NCBI RefSeq assembly: GCF_024499015.1
Contig: NZ_CP098604.1
Coordinates: 1,426,001 to 1,490,000, forward strand
Length of the DNA stretch: 64,000 nt
DNA from: Xanthomonas hortorum pv. pelargonii
GTDB lineage: Bacteria > Pseudomonadota > Gammaproteobacteria > Xanthomonadales > Xanthomonadaceae
Direction: 5' to 3'
Below are positions 18,167-26,596 of the stretch, piece by piece. Each line of letters begins with the position of its first letter. Position 1 is the first letter of the stretch. The position numbers were made by a program, and so were the translations under genes. The notes beneath the pieces are model-generated. The model saw only the letters and a program-made list of their open reading frames with translations, searched no databases and was not told the DNA's origin.

Positions 18167-18648
18167 TGCAGTGCCGTTTGCGGTTCGATGCACATCACCA
18201 CGATCTGCATCGGCCCCACCAGTAATTCCGCATGCGTCTGCCAGCCCAACCGCTGATAAAACGGCACCAGCACCGGTTGGCAATACAGGTACAACGCACT
18301 CACGCCCAATTGCGCGGCGGCTTGCACGCAATGCGCAACCAGCGCCTCGCCGATGCCCTGCCCGCGCGCCTGCGGCTGCACGTACAGCGACGCCAGCCAC
18401 GGCGACCATTGCCGGATACGCGCGTCGTCGTTCTCCAGCAGGCTCACCGAACCGAGCCACTGCGCCTGATCGAGCGCCACCCACGTCGTCGGGATCACGC
18501 CATCGCGGGTGTGGCTGCGCAACTCGCGCAATGCCTCATCGAGATCCCAGTCCGGCAACAGACTGCCGAAGGCCTGCAGATGCGCCTGCGCGATGGCCCG
18601 CAGATGCTCCGGCGTGTCGGCCACACAGGCGATGCGTAACGCGTTCAC
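18163..18648 (-). CDS. GNAT-family N-acetyltransferase
   Basis: 161-aa acetyl-CoA-dependent acetyltransferase of the GNAT fold. The acetyl-CoA loop is visible as [17 protein letters not shown] (motif A, Q/R-x-x-G-x-G), preceded by LASLYV and followed by [19 protein letters not shown] (motif B). The start is GTG at 18648, supported by a GTGA overlap with nrdR; there is no nearby in-frame ATG. The substrate is unknown. Genes of this type often sit between nrdR and ribD in this lineage. Confidence 0.85.
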   Translation of the reverse strand: MNALRIACVADTPEHLRAIAQAHLQAFGSLLPDWDLDEALRELRSHTRDGVIPTTWVALDQAQWLGSVSLLENDDARIRQWSPWLASLYVQPQARGQGIGEALVAHCVQAAAQLGVSALYLYCQPVLVPFYQRLGWQTHAELLVGPMQIVVMCIEPQTALQ

Positions 18649-19168
18649 CGCTTGCCGGGCTTGCCGGCGCGCTCCAACGCAGCTTCCAGCAGCGGCAACT
18701 GCTCGATGCCGACCGGAAGTTCGCGCTCGAGTCTTTCGATTTCCTCGCGGAAATCGGCCACGTCCTGGAAGCTGCGATACACCGAGGCAAAGCGCACGTA
18801 GCCCACGTGATCGAGCTTGCGTAGCTCGACCATCACGTATTCGCCCACCCGCAGCGAGCCCACTTCGCGCTCGCCGGACATGCGCAGCTGATGCACCACC
18901 GCACGCACGGCCGCCTCGATCTGTTCTTCGGACACCGGACGCTTCTGCAGTGCGCGGTCGAAACTGGTGCGCAACTTGCGCGCATCGAACGCCTCGCGCC
19001 CACCGTCGCTCTTGACCACGGTGGGCAGCTTGAGTTCGATCGTCTCCAACGTGCTGAAACGCTCGCCGCACGCCTCGCACTCGCGGCGGCGACGAATCGT
19101 CGTGCCGTCTTCGGACACGCGCGAATCGATCACGCGGGTGTCGTTGTGCTGGCAAAGGGGCAGTGCAT
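18645..19168 (-). pseudogene. nrdR: NrdR transcriptional repressor, apparent frameshift in the zinc ribbon
   Basis: NrdR represses ribonucleotide reductase genes through an N-terminal zinc ribbon and an ATP-cone. From GTG at 19133 the frame encodes [20 protein letters not shown], then CGERFSTLE, the ATP-cone ([20 protein letters not shown]) and a normal C-terminus, but the first CxxC is missing. The ATG at 19168 reads MHCPF then shifts to ASTTTPA and a stop. Adding one T to the TTT at 19154-19156 restores [17 protein letters not shown], the family N-terminus with both CxxC pairs. So this is either a sequencing error or a real -1 lesion. Confidence 0.85.
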
Positions 19169-19176
19169 CAGGCGTC

Positions 19177-19267
19177 CGGGAATAGGGAGAGGGGAATGGG
19201 GAATCGGAACCGCAGAGCTATCGCAGCGTTGCTTTTACCATTCTCGTCTCCCTATTCCCCATTCCCG
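19177..19267. repeat. Inverted heptamer-array element between glyA and nrdR
   Basis: The left arm is GGGAATAGGGAGAGGGGAAT then GGGGAATCGG. The core includes GCAGCGTTGCTTTTACCATT, and the right arm is CTCCCTATTCCCC then ATTCCCG. Its core resembles that of the element at 11931-12027. It reaches to within a few bases of the glyA stop codon and could serve as a 3'-end hairpin for the leftward glyA transcript. Confidence 0.8.
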
Positions 19268-19269
19268 TC

Positions 19270-20538
19270 TCAGCCATACACCGGATACTTCTTGCACTGC
19301 GCGGTCACCGCGTCGCGCACCTTCGCCAGCACCGCTTCGTCGGCGGGAGCGTCGAGCACGTCGGCAATCCAGTTGGCCAGATCGATACTGTCCTGCTCCA
19401 GATAGCCGCGGGTAGTGATGGCCGGGGTGCCCAGGCGCAGGCCCGAGGTGACGAACGGCGAGCGCGGGTCGTTGGGCACTGCGTTCTTGTTGACGGTGAT
19501 GTGGGCCTTGCCGAGCGCGGCTTCTGCGTCCTTGCCCGACACATCGCGGCCGATCATGTCGACCAGCATCAGATGATTTTCGGTGCCGCCGGAGACAATC
19601 TTGTAGCCGCGCGCGATCAGCGTGTTGGCCATGGCCTGGGCGTTCTTCACCACCTGCTGCTGGTAGGTCTTGAACGCAGGTTCCAGCGCTTCCTTGAACG
19701 CCACCGCCTTGGCCGCGATGACATGCATCAGGGGGCCGCCCTGGATGCCCGGGAACACGATCGACTGCAGCTTCTTCTGCAGCTCTTCGCTCGCGCCCTT
19801 GGCGATGATGATCCCGCCGCGCGGGCCGCGCAGCGTCTTGTGGGTGGTCGAGGTGACCACGTGCGCATGCTCCATCGGGCTGGGATACACGCCGGCAGCG
19901 ACCAGGCCGGCCACGTGCGCCATGTCCACGAACAGATACGCACCGACACTGTCGGCGATGGCGCGGAAGCGCGCCCAATCGATCTTCTGCGAATACGCCG
20001 AGAAACCCGCCACGACCATCTTCGGCTTGTGTTCGGTGGCCAGGCGCTGGACTTCGTCATAGTCGATCAGGCCCTGCTCGTTGACGCCGTACTGCACGGC
20101 GTCGAACAGCTTGCCGGAGACATTGACCTTTGCCCCGTGGGTCAGGTGGCCGCCATGCGCCAGGCTCATGCCCAGAATGGTGTCGCCGGGCTGCAGCAGC
20201 GCCAGATACACCGCCTGGTTGGCCTGCGAGCCGCTATGCGGCTGCACGTTCGCATACATATCTTCCGTGGAACCCGCTCCGAACACCTGTTTGATGCGCT
20301 CGATCGCCAGCTGCTCGGCGATGTCGACGAACTCGCAGCCACCGTAATAGCGCTTGCCCGGATAGCCTTCGGCGTATTTGTTGGTCAGCTGGCTGCCCTG
20401 GGCTTCCATCACCAGCGGGCTGCAATAGTTTTCGCTGGCGATCAGCTCGACGTGATCCTCCTGGCGGCCGGCTTCGTCGGCGATGGCCTTGGCCAGTTCG
20501 GGGTCGTAGGTTTCCAGTCGGACGTCGCGCGAGAACAT
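19270..20538 (-). CDS. glyA: Serine hydroxymethyltransferase GlyA
   Basis: PLP enzyme interconverting serine plus tetrahydrofolate with glycine plus 5,10-methylene-THF (422 aa, cytosolic). Motifs: [43 protein letters not shown] and the PLP-lysine signature [15 protein letters not shown] with Lys234. The start is the ATG at 20538 ([15 protein letters not shown]), since upstream in-frame sequence does not resemble the family. Probably heads the glyA-nrdR-GNAT-ribD transcript, with a hairpin repeat after it. Confidence 0.97.
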   Translation of the reverse strand: MFSRDVRLETYDPELAKAIADEAGRQEDHVELIASENYCSPLVMEAQGSQLTNKYAEGYPGKRYYGGCEFVDIAEQLAIERIKQVFGAGSTEDMYANVQPHSGSQANQAVYLALLQPGDTILGMSLAHGGHLTHGAKVNVSGKLFDAVQYGVNEQGLIDYDEVQRLATEHKPKMVVAGFSAYSQKIDWARFRAIADSVGAYLFVDMAHVAGLVAAGVYPSPMEHAHVVTSTTHKTLRGPRGGIIIAKGASEELQKKLQSIVFPGIQGGPLMHVIAAKAVAFKEALEPAFKTYQQQVVKNAQAMANTLIARGYKIVSGGTENHLMLVDMIGRDVSGKDAEAALGKAHITVNKNAVPNDPRSPFVTSGLRLGTPAITTRGYLEQDSIDLANWIADVLDAPADEAVLAKVRDAVTAQCKKYPVYG

Positions 20539-20659
20539 GCAGAGCTCCGGGGCAGCTGTTGCCAGTAGGGGCGCAGATTGTAAGCCCCCGCATGGACAGG
20601 TGACCAATTGCGATGCTGGCACGCACAACGCGCACCATGGCGCCCGCGCCTTCAAAAGA

Positions 20660-20685
20660 CAAAGGCGCACCGGAGTGCGCCTTTG
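20660..20685 (-). terminator. Rho-independent terminator of the RcnB-like gene
   Basis: CAAAGGCGCAC and GTGCGCCTTTG form an 11-bp stem with a CGGA loop. On the minus strand it is followed by TCTTTTG. It lies about 50 bases past the stop of the gene ending at 20735. Confidence 0.8.
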
Positions 20686-20734
20686 TGTGATGGTCTGCCC
20701 GCTTGCCGGGCCGGACCAAATTGATCGCCAACGC

Positions 20735-21238
20735 TTAGTTGTTGAGCACCAGATCGGCGATCACGCCGGTTGCGATGGCCACCAGCAGGAAGTTGCCGGT
20801 GTTGTCGCGCTGCCAGCGATAGCCGCGCGGCGGGTAGCGCAGGTTGTAGCGGTCGTAATCGTTGACCACGTAAATCGGCCCCTGATAGCGGTGACCACGC
20901 ACATAGGCTGGACGGCCGTAGTAGACCGGCGCCGGTACGTAGGCATACCCGCCACGATCGTAGTGGCGATCACGGTAGCGCGCGTCGCGATAGCCCTCAC
21001 GGTAGCCGTTGCCGTAGTAGCGACGGTCCTGGCGCCAGTCGCGGCGGTCGGCCTGGCGGTCGTCCCGCCACTCACGACGGTCGTTGCGATGGTCGTCGCG
21101 ACGATCATTACGCCAGTCGCGGTCATGGCCGCGGCGATCGTGGTCGCGGTCCCAGTCTCCGGCGAATGCGGCCGGTACCACGGAGCCAAGCGCCAGGATG
21201 GAGGAAAGCACAACGGTAACGATGCGTTTGCGGTTCAT
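20735..21238 (-). CDS. Exported RcnB-family protein with Arg/Asp-rich repeats
   Basis: 167-aa small exported protein. A signal peptide ([21 protein letters not shown], cleavage about residue 26) is followed by a highly charged low-complexity region of about 60 residues ([19 protein letters not shown]), then a Tyr/Arg/Pro-rich stretch. The C-terminal signature [20 protein letters not shown] then [15 protein letters not shown] is typical of RcnB (nickel/cobalt homeostasis family). The molecular function in this lineage is not established. Monocistronic, with a terminator close behind. Confidence 0.75.
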   Translation of the reverse strand: MNRKRIVTVVLSSILALGSVVPAAFAGDWDRDHDRRGHDRDWRNDRRDDHRNDRREWRDDRQADRRDWRQDRRYYGNGYREGYRDARYRDRHYDRGGYAYVPAPVYYGRPAYVRGHRYQGPIYVVNDYDRYNLRYPPRGYRWQRDNTGNFLLVAIATGVIADLVLNN

Positions 21239-21462
21239 GACAGCTCCTGTTTGCGATGTCGCAACTGCATTAATGCGCCCGGCGCCTTAACGCTTTCTTG
21301 CTGGAATCGGTTACGAAAACGCCTATTCAGGTGACAAGTAAGCTGCCGTTTAGCCGCAACCCTGCTCCCGCGTGCCAAGGCAGTTGCCCGTATAATCGGC
21401 GCAATCCCTTTTCCGCTGCCTCCGGCCTCGGCCGGCGGGCTGCCTGCGTCCACGGAGTCCCC

Positions 21463-23124
21463 ATGTCGCAATACATTTACACCATGAACGGCGTCAGCAA
21501 GACGGTGCCGCCGAAGCGCCAGATCATCAAGGACATCTCGCTGTCGTTCTTCCCGGGCGCCAAGATCGGCCTGCTCGGCCTGAACGGCTCGGGCAAGTCG
21601 ACCGTGCTGAAGATCATGGCCGGCGTGGATACCGATTTCAGCGGCGAAGCGCGCCCGCAAGCCGGCATCAAGGTCGGCTATCTGGCCCAGGAACCCGAAC
21701 TCAACCCCGAGCACACCGTGCGTCAGGCGGTGGAAGAAGGCGTCGGCGAAGTGCTGCAGGCCCAGGCCGCGCTGGACAAGATCTATGAAGCCTACGCCGA
21801 AGAAGGCGCCGACTTCGACAAGCTGGCCGCCGAGCAGCAGCGCCTGGAAGCAATCCTGGCCGCCGGCGATGCGCACATGGTCGAACAGCAGTTGGAAGTG
21901 GCCGCCGACGCGCTGCGTCTGCCGCCGTGGGAAGCGCTGATCGGCCCGCTGTCCGGTGGCGAAAAACGCCGCGTGGCGCTGTGCCGCCTGCTGCTGCAGA
22001 AGCCGGACATGCTGCTGCTCGACGAACCGACCAACCATCTGGACGCCGAATCGGTGGAATGGCTGGAACAGTTCCTGGCGCGCTACACCGGCACCGTGGT
22101 GGCGGTGACGCATGATCGCTACTTCCTGGACAACGCCGCCGAGTGGATCCTGGAACTGGACCGCGGCCGCGGTATCCCGTGGAAGGGCAACTACACCGAC
22201 TGGCTGACCCAGAAGGACGAGCGCCTCAAGCAGGAAGACAACCAGGAAAAGTCACGCCAGAAGGCGATCCAGAAGGAACTGGAATGGTCGCGGCAGAACG
22301 CCAAGGGCGGCCGCACCAAGGGCAAGGCGCGTCTGGCCCGGCTGGAAGAACTGCAGTCGGTGGATTACCAGCGCCGCAACGAGACCAACGAGATCTTCAT
22401 TCCGCCGGGCGAGCGCCTGGGCAATGCGGTGCTCGAGTTCAAGAACGTCACCAAGAAATTCGGCGACCGCCTGCTGATCGACAATCTGAGCTTCCTGGTG
22501 CCCGGTGGCGCGATCGTCGGCATCATCGGCCCCAATGGTGCCGGTAAGTCGACCCTGTTCAAGATGATCACCGGCATGGAGACCCCGGATTCGGGCGAGA
22601 TCGTGCTCGGGCCGACCGTGAAGCTGGCCTACGTGGACCAGAGCCGCGACAAGCTGGAAGGCAACCACAACGTGTTCCAGGAAATCGCTGGCGGCCTGGA
22701 CATCCTCAACATCAACGGGGTGGAGATCCAGTCGCGCGCCTACATCGGCCGCTTCAACTTCAAGGGGCAAGACCAGCAGAAGATGGTCGGCTCGCTGTCC
22801 GGCGGTGAGCGGGGTCGTCTGCACATGGCCAAGACGCTGTTGCAGGGCGGCAACGTGCTGCTGCTCGACGAACCGTCCAACGATCTGGACATCGAAACCC
22901 TGCGCGCGCTGGAAGATGCGCTACTGGAATTCCCCGGCAACACCTTCGTGATTTCGCATGATCGCTGGTTCCTGGATCGCATCGCCACGCACATCATCGC
23001 CTTCGAAGGCGACTCGCACGTGGAGTTCTTCCAGGGCAACTACCGCGAGTACGAAGAAGACAAGAAGCGCCGCATGGGCGACGACGCCGGTCCCAAGCGT
23101 CTGCGCTTCAAGGCGCTGAAGTAA
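21463..23124 (+). CDS. ettA: Energy-dependent translational throttle protein EttA (ABC-F)
   Basis: Soluble ABC-F ATPase (553 aa) that binds the ribosomal E site and gates the first elongation steps according to energy state. Two ABC cassettes: Walker A GLNGSGKST with signature LSGGEKRR and Walker B MLLLDEPTNHLD; then GPNGAGKST with signature LSGGERGR and Walker B VLLLDEPSNDLD. The linker (P-site tRNA interaction motif, about residues 240-320) is basic and charged. The ATG at 21463 is preceded by GGAG. No membrane segments. The frame is open further upstream, but only MSQYIYTMNGVSK matches the family. Confidence 0.96.
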   Translation: MSQYIYTMNGVSKTVPPKRQIIKDISLSFFPGAKIGLLGLNGSGKSTVLKIMAGVDTDFSGEARPQAGIKVGYLAQEPELNPEHTVRQAVEEGVGEVLQAQAALDKIYEAYAEEGADFDKLAAEQQRLEAILAAGDAHMVEQQLEVAADALRLPPWEALIGPLSGGEKRRVALCRLLLQKPDMLLLDEPTNHLDAESVEWLEQFLARYTGTVVAVTHDRYFLDNAAEWILELDRGRGIPWKGNYTDWLTQKDERLKQEDNQEKSRQKAIQKELEWSRQNAKGGRTKGKARLARLEELQSVDYQRRNETNEIFIPPGERLGNAVLEFKNVTKKFGDRLLIDNLSFLVPGGAIVGIIGPNGAGKSTLFKMITGMETPDSGEIVLGPTVKLAYVDQSRDKLEGNHNVFQEIAGGLDILNINGVEIQSRAYIGRFNFKGQDQQKMVGSLSGGERGRLHMAKTLLQGGNVLLLDEPSNDLDIETLRALEDALLEFPGNTFVISHDRWFLDRIATHIIAFEGDSHVEFFQGNYREYEEDKKRRMGDDAGPKRLRFKALK

Positions 23125-23128
23125 GCAA

Positions 23129-23193
23129 GAGCGGCCAACAAAACGGCTGCGCTCACCGCCAAGCGACTGCTCGCTACGTTTTGTCAGCCACTC
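23129..23193. repeat. Paired copies of the 17-bp motif GAGYGGCYRACAAAACG after ettA
   Basis: GAGCGGCCAACAAAACG at 23129-23145 and its inverse CGTTTTGTCAGCCACTC at 23177-23193 face each other, forming an imperfect inverted repeat just before the ettA terminator. Further copies: 39579-39595 (direct), 54007-54023 (inverse, CGTTTCGTCAGCCACTC) and a degraded one at 16275-16290. Confidence 0.7.
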
Positions 23194-23201
23194 GTAAGAC
23201 T

Positions 23202-23226
23202 AAGGGCGCCGAAAGGCGCCCTTTTT
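23202..23226 (+). terminator. Rho-independent terminator downstream of ettA
   Basis: AAGGGCGCC GAAA GGCGCCCTT stem-loop followed by a T run (TTTTTAT). It lies about 80 bases after the ettA stop and about 75 bases before the convergent def gene ends. Confidence 0.9.
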
Positions 23227-23300
23227 ATATGTACGGAGTGCAGTGGCGTCGCGTCGACAAACCGCGTCGTCGAGGATGGAGCACACCGTTGGTCGCTGCG

Positions 23301-23816
23301 TTACAGCTCGTAAGACAGCACGTCTTCGAAGCCGAAGGTGTCGAAGTTTTCGATGCGCGAGGGATATAGCCGGCCGACAAGGTGGTCATATTCGTGCTGC
23401 ACCACACGCGCGTGGAAGCCTTCGGCCTCGCGTTCGATCGGGCTGCCATCCGGCGCGAAGCCGCGATAGCGAATGAAGCGATAGCGTGGAATCACCGCGC
23501 GCAATCCGGGAATGGACAGGCAGCCTTCCCACCCGTTTTCCATCTGCTCCGACAGCGGTTCGATCTGTGCATTGGCCAATGCGGTGCGTGGCACTGCCGG
23601 CGCTTCGGGGTAACGCTCGCTGGCCTCGAAACCGAACACCATCAATTGCAGATCCACCGCGATCTGCGGTGCGGCCAGACCCACGCCGCGCGCATCGTCC
23701 ATGGTCTCGAACATGTCGGCCACCAAGGTGTGCAGCTCGGCGCTGCCCAGGTTGGTGACCGGTGGCGCCACACGCAGCAGGCGCTTGTCGCCCATGCGGA
23801 TAATCTCGCGAATCAT
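23301..23816 (-). CDS. def: Peptide deformylase
   Basis: Metalloenzyme (171 aa) that removes the N-formyl group from nascent proteins. All three signatures are present: GVGLAAPQ (residues 44-51), EGCLS (97-101, metal ligand Cys99) and QHEYDHLVG (140-148, ligands His141 and His145, catalytic Glu142). Start ATG at 23816. It is convergent with ettA and is not next to fmt here, so it is likely a secondary deformylase gene. Length is typical. Confidence 0.96.
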   Translation of the reverse strand: MIREIIRMGDKRLLRVAPPVTNLGSAELHTLVADMFETMDDARGVGLAAPQIAVDLQLMVFGFEASERYPEAPAVPRTALANAQIEPLSEQMENGWEGCLSIPGLRAVIPRYRFIRYRGFAPDGSPIEREAEGFHARVVQHEYDHLVGRLYPSRIENFDTFGFEDVLSYEL

Positions 23817-23878
23817 CTAGCTGCTCCCGGGAAACGTTACGGGATTTTAGAACCTGTTCGGTGGGCGTAGGTGAGGTT

Positions 23879-23941
23879 GGGGATTGGGGATTGGGGATTG
23901 GGGATTGGGGATTGGGGATTGGGGATTTGGGATTTGGGATT
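23879..23941. repeat. Tandem heptamer array: 7 x GGGGATT plus 2 x TGGGATT
   Basis: Nine contiguous 7-bp units. The last two carry a G-to-T change at the first base. No opposing arm was found. The sequence after it (GATTCGCAG ... CTGCGTTGGCACTT) resembles the core of the inverted heptamer elements. Confidence 0.92.
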
Positions 23942-24021
23942 GGCGGATTCGCAGCTGTGACATCGGATACCGCTGCGTTGGCACTTCGCGCCCTGATCTG
24001 CGTTGGCGGCCTGGCTCGGTT

Positions 24022-24101
24022 TTCTTCTCCCTCTGGTAGATGAGCTTCGCTCGTACCCTCATCCGCCCCTGCGGGCACCTTCTCCCGATGGGAGAAGGAA
24101 T
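24022..24101. repeat. CTTCTCCC/GGGAGAAGG intergenic repeat
   Basis: Contains TTCTTCTCCCTCTGG, GATGAGCTTCGCTCGTACCC, CCGCCCCTGCGGGCACC and the palindrome CCTTCTCCCGATGGGAGAAGG. It has the look of a dispersed intergenic repeat. A partial relative (CCGCCCTGCGGGCGGC) is at 37951-37966 after the TonB receptor gene. Confidence 0.6.
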
Positions 24102-24351
24102 CTGCTGTCGGAGCCTTGGCCTGCTGGCTGGAGTGACGGAGGCAGCGTCGTCGATGCAAGGCGTCGCATGGACCAAAGCCGGCTTGCTGTTCATCAGCCG
24201 CACACCAGCCGCCCAGCACTCGGCTCGCGTCAAAAATCCGACCGATCCGGGCCCGGTCGCTGCTGCAAGCTCCAACAAATATCCCACGGCAAGCGACTGA
24301 CCAACTGTTTCAGGTCACTACTTCGCATTCAGGGGCTTGCATGTCAAAAGA

Positions 24352-24390
24352 TTGACACAAGTCACGGATTCATGATTCAGTCATGAACAG
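24352..24390 (+). promoter_or_regulatory. Candidate promoter/operator before the secreted two-gene unit
   Basis: A TTGACA hexamer (24352-24357) is followed by the symmetric sequence TCATGATTCAGTCATGA, in which the self-complementary TCATGA occurs twice 11 bases apart. The -10 is not clear. Position about 80-120 bases before the first gene makes a regulatory role plausible. Confidence 0.35.
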
Positions 24391-24470
24391 ACTGAAACGG
24401 AAGGATCCCCCGAATGCCGGTGTCTGCACGGCATCCCTTTTCCCCTGTTGGACTCAAGGAAACCCCAACA

Positions 24471-24884
24471 ATGATGAGCTTTCGCAAGCCCGGATGGATG
24501 CTGTCCGGCGTGTTGTGTGTTGTCTGCCTGCCGGTCCTGGCCGTCGCGCAAGAGGCCGCAACCAGCAGTTCCAAGGTCGGCATCGACCCCGCAACCGGCA
24601 AGCTGCGCCCGCTGACCGACGCCGAGAGCGCGGCGCTGGATCAGCAGGCTGCGTCGTCGGCCCGCAGCAGTGCTGCCCGCACCACGGTTCCGCAGACCGA
24701 AGCCGCCGCGCGCGCGACCGAGCGACGCCTGCCCAACGGCACCGTGGCGCGGAAACTGCCGGCCACGCAGATGAGTTCGCTGGCCGCGACCCGTCAGGCC
24801 GATGGCCGCATCGTCATCGAACACAGCGACGACGCCGACACCCAACCCGCCCACGCCGAGCACGGAGCGCTGCCGCATGAATAA
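24471..24884 (+). CDS. Small secreted protein preceding the PA-domain metalloprotease
   Basis: 137-aa protein of unknown function. A signal peptide (MLSGVLCVVCLPVLAVAQ) is followed by an Ala/Thr/Ser-rich mature part. A short conserved-looking motif, VGIDPATGKLRPLTDAES, lies just after the signal; the remainder is probably poorly structured and ends in an acidic/His-rich tail (DDADTQPAHAEHGALPHE). The start ATG at 24471 is preceded by AAGGAAACC; an ATG follows immediately. Its 3' end overlaps the start of the metalloprotease gene by 8 bases, so the two are translationally coupled. A chaperone, inhibitor or pro-protein role is conceivable but unproven. Confidence 0.75.
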   Translation: MMSFRKPGWMLSGVLCVVCLPVLAVAQEAATSSSKVGIDPATGKLRPLTDAESAALDQQAASSARSSAARTTVPQTEAAARATERRLPNGTVARKLPATQMSSLAATRQADGRIVIEHSDDADTQPAHAEHGALPHE

Positions 24885-26535
24885 GCCCTTGTTGCTGTTG
24901 TCTCTTGCCGTGGCCGCCGCCATCGCGCCGCTGCACGCAAGCGCCGCCAACGTCACGCTGATCAATGGCGATGCCGGCACCAGCGTCGGCTTGAACGATC
25001 CCACCGCCGCAGCGCCACTGGGTGGCAATCCCGGGCGCTCGGTGGGCGAACAGCGCCGCATCGCCTACCAGTACGCCATGGACCTGTGGGGTGCGGTGCT
25101 GCAGAGCAACGTCGAGATCAAGGTGTATGCCTCGTTCGCGCGGCTGACCTGTACCGCCACCGGCGGCACGCTGGGTCAGGCCGGCCCGAACTGGATCGTC
25201 AACGATTTCCCGGGTTCCAAGCCCAATACGCTGTATCCGTCCGCATTGGGCGATGCGATCGCCGGGCAGGATCTGGTGCCCGATCCGAACGATCCGGCCG
25301 ACGTGTTTTCGCAATTCAACGGCGACCTGGGCAAGGAAGATTGCCTGGCCGGCTCGGGCTGGTATCTGGGTCTGGACGGCAAGACGCCCGAAGGCCAGAT
25401 CAACTTCCTCAACGTGGTGATGCATGAGATCGGCCACGGCCTAGGAGCGGCGGGCTTCCTCAACAAGACCACCGGTGTGCTCGGCTCGGGCACCGGCCTG
25501 ACCGACGTCTACACCGCGCAAGCCTACGACAACGTGCAGAACAAGCGGTTCGACGACCCCACCATGACCAACGCACTGCGTGCAGAAGCGATGCGCACAC
25601 CGGGTCGTACGGTGTGGGCGGGCACGCGCGTCAACCGCGAGGCGGCGTTGATCCTGGATCCGCGCACCTTGCTGCGGGTGACCGCACCGGCCAGCGCAGC
25701 CGGCAAGTACGAGGTGGGCTTTGCCAGCTTCGGGCCGCTGGCCAGTGCGGCCAATTTCCCGGCCAAGTCGGTGGTGACGGTCAACGATGGCGTGGCGGTA
25801 CCGTCGGCCGGCGATGGCTGCGAGACGCCGTTCGCCAATGCGGCCGCTGTGGCCGGCAAGGTGGCACTGATCGACCGTGGCACCTGCGCGTTCGCGATCA
25901 AGGTCAAGAATGCCCAGCTCAACGGCGCGGTGGGCGTGATCGTCGCCAACAACGCGGCGGGCGTGCAGACGATGGGCAATGCCGCGCCGCCGATCACCGA
26001 CATCACCATCCCGGCGATCATGGTGTCGCAGGCCGATGGTGCGCGTCTGAAGAGCAGCACCGCAGTGGTCGCGGCGTTGTACGAGGATCCCGAGCTGTTG
26101 CAGGGCACCGACAGCGAAGGCCGTACACGCTTGTACGCGCCCAGCGTGGTGGCCGGCGGTTCGACGTTCTCGCACTTCGATACCGATCTGCAGCCGAACG
26201 CGTTGATGGAACCGTTCGACACACCGGAAGTGCAGGCGCAGCTCAACATCGACCTGACCCCGGCGATGTTTGCCGATATCGGGTGGACCTTGAACCGCGG
26301 GCTGGCCAAGCTCGGTAGCTGCAATACGCTAGTGCCGACGCTGGAGACCGGCGGGTTGATTCCCGGCGCGAACATCTCGGCCGAAAGCAGCCTGTGCAAG
26401 ACCCAGAACGCGGGCAACCGTCTCGGTTACCTGACCTGCATGGACGAGCACGCGCGCGAATTGCAGAGCGAAGGCGCCATCAGCCGCGTGCAACAGGCGT
26501 CGGTCTTCGTCTGCGCCACCAAGGTGCGTCCGTAA
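24877..26535 (+). CDS. Secreted zinc metalloprotease with PA domain
   Basis: 552-aa exported protein. A signal peptide (LLLLSLAVAAAIAPLHASA) is followed by a catalytic region with HEIGHGLG (His183, Glu184, His187), the zinc-binding HExxH of metalloproteases. A protease-associated (PA) domain follows, about residues 300-400 (GKVALIDRGTCAFAIKVKNA and GAVGVIVANN). Then come FADIGWTLNRG, as at the end of such catalytic domains, and a short Cys-containing C-terminus. The PA domain appears inserted into the catalytic domain. Pairs of Cys suggest an extracytoplasmic location. Likely exported by the Xps system (inference). The substrate is unknown. Confidence 0.82.
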   Translation: MNKPLLLLSLAVAAAIAPLHASAANVTLINGDAGTSVGLNDPTAAAPLGGNPGRSVGEQRRIAYQYAMDLWGAVLQSNVEIKVYASFARLTCTATGGTLGQAGPNWIVNDFPGSKPNTLYPSALGDAIAGQDLVPDPNDPADVFSQFNGDLGKEDCLAGSGWYLGLDGKTPEGQINFLNVVMHEIGHGLGAAGFLNKTTGVLGSGTGLTDVYTAQAYDNVQNKRFDDPTMTNALRAEAMRTPGRTVWAGTRVNREAALILDPRTLLRVTAPASAAGKYEVGFASFGPLASAANFPAKSVVTVNDGVAVPSAGDGCETPFANAAAVAGKVALIDRGTCAFAIKVKNAQLNGAVGVIVANNAAGVQTMGNAAPPITDITIPAIMVSQADGARLKSSTAVVAALYEDPELLQGTDSEGRTRLYAPSVVAGGSTFSHFDTDLQPNALMEPFDTPEVQAQLNIDLTPAMFADIGWTLNRGLAKLGSCNTLVPTLETGGLIPGANISAESSLCKTQNAGNRLGYLTCMDEHARELQSEGAISRVQQASVFVCATKVRP

Positions 26536-26560
26536 TCAGCAAGATTCACTGCATGCGATG

Positions 26561-26594
26561 CGAGCGGCGCCGAAAGGCGCCGTTCGTTTATCTG
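26561..26594. terminator. Bidirectional terminator between the metalloprotease and pncB
   Basis: GCGGCGCC GAAA GGCGCCGT stem-loop followed by TCGTTTAT in the plus direction, located between two convergent genes. Confidence 0.65.
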
Positions 26595-26596
26595 CA

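Larger units (their letters stand above)
23817..24470. other. Intergenic region between def and the secreted metalloprotease unit
   Basis: 654 bases without a supported gene. It contains a heptamer array (23879-23941), a CCTTCTCCC/GGGAGAAGG-type palindromic repeat (24022-24101) and a promoter-like stretch just before the next gene (24352-24390). Confidence 0.55.
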
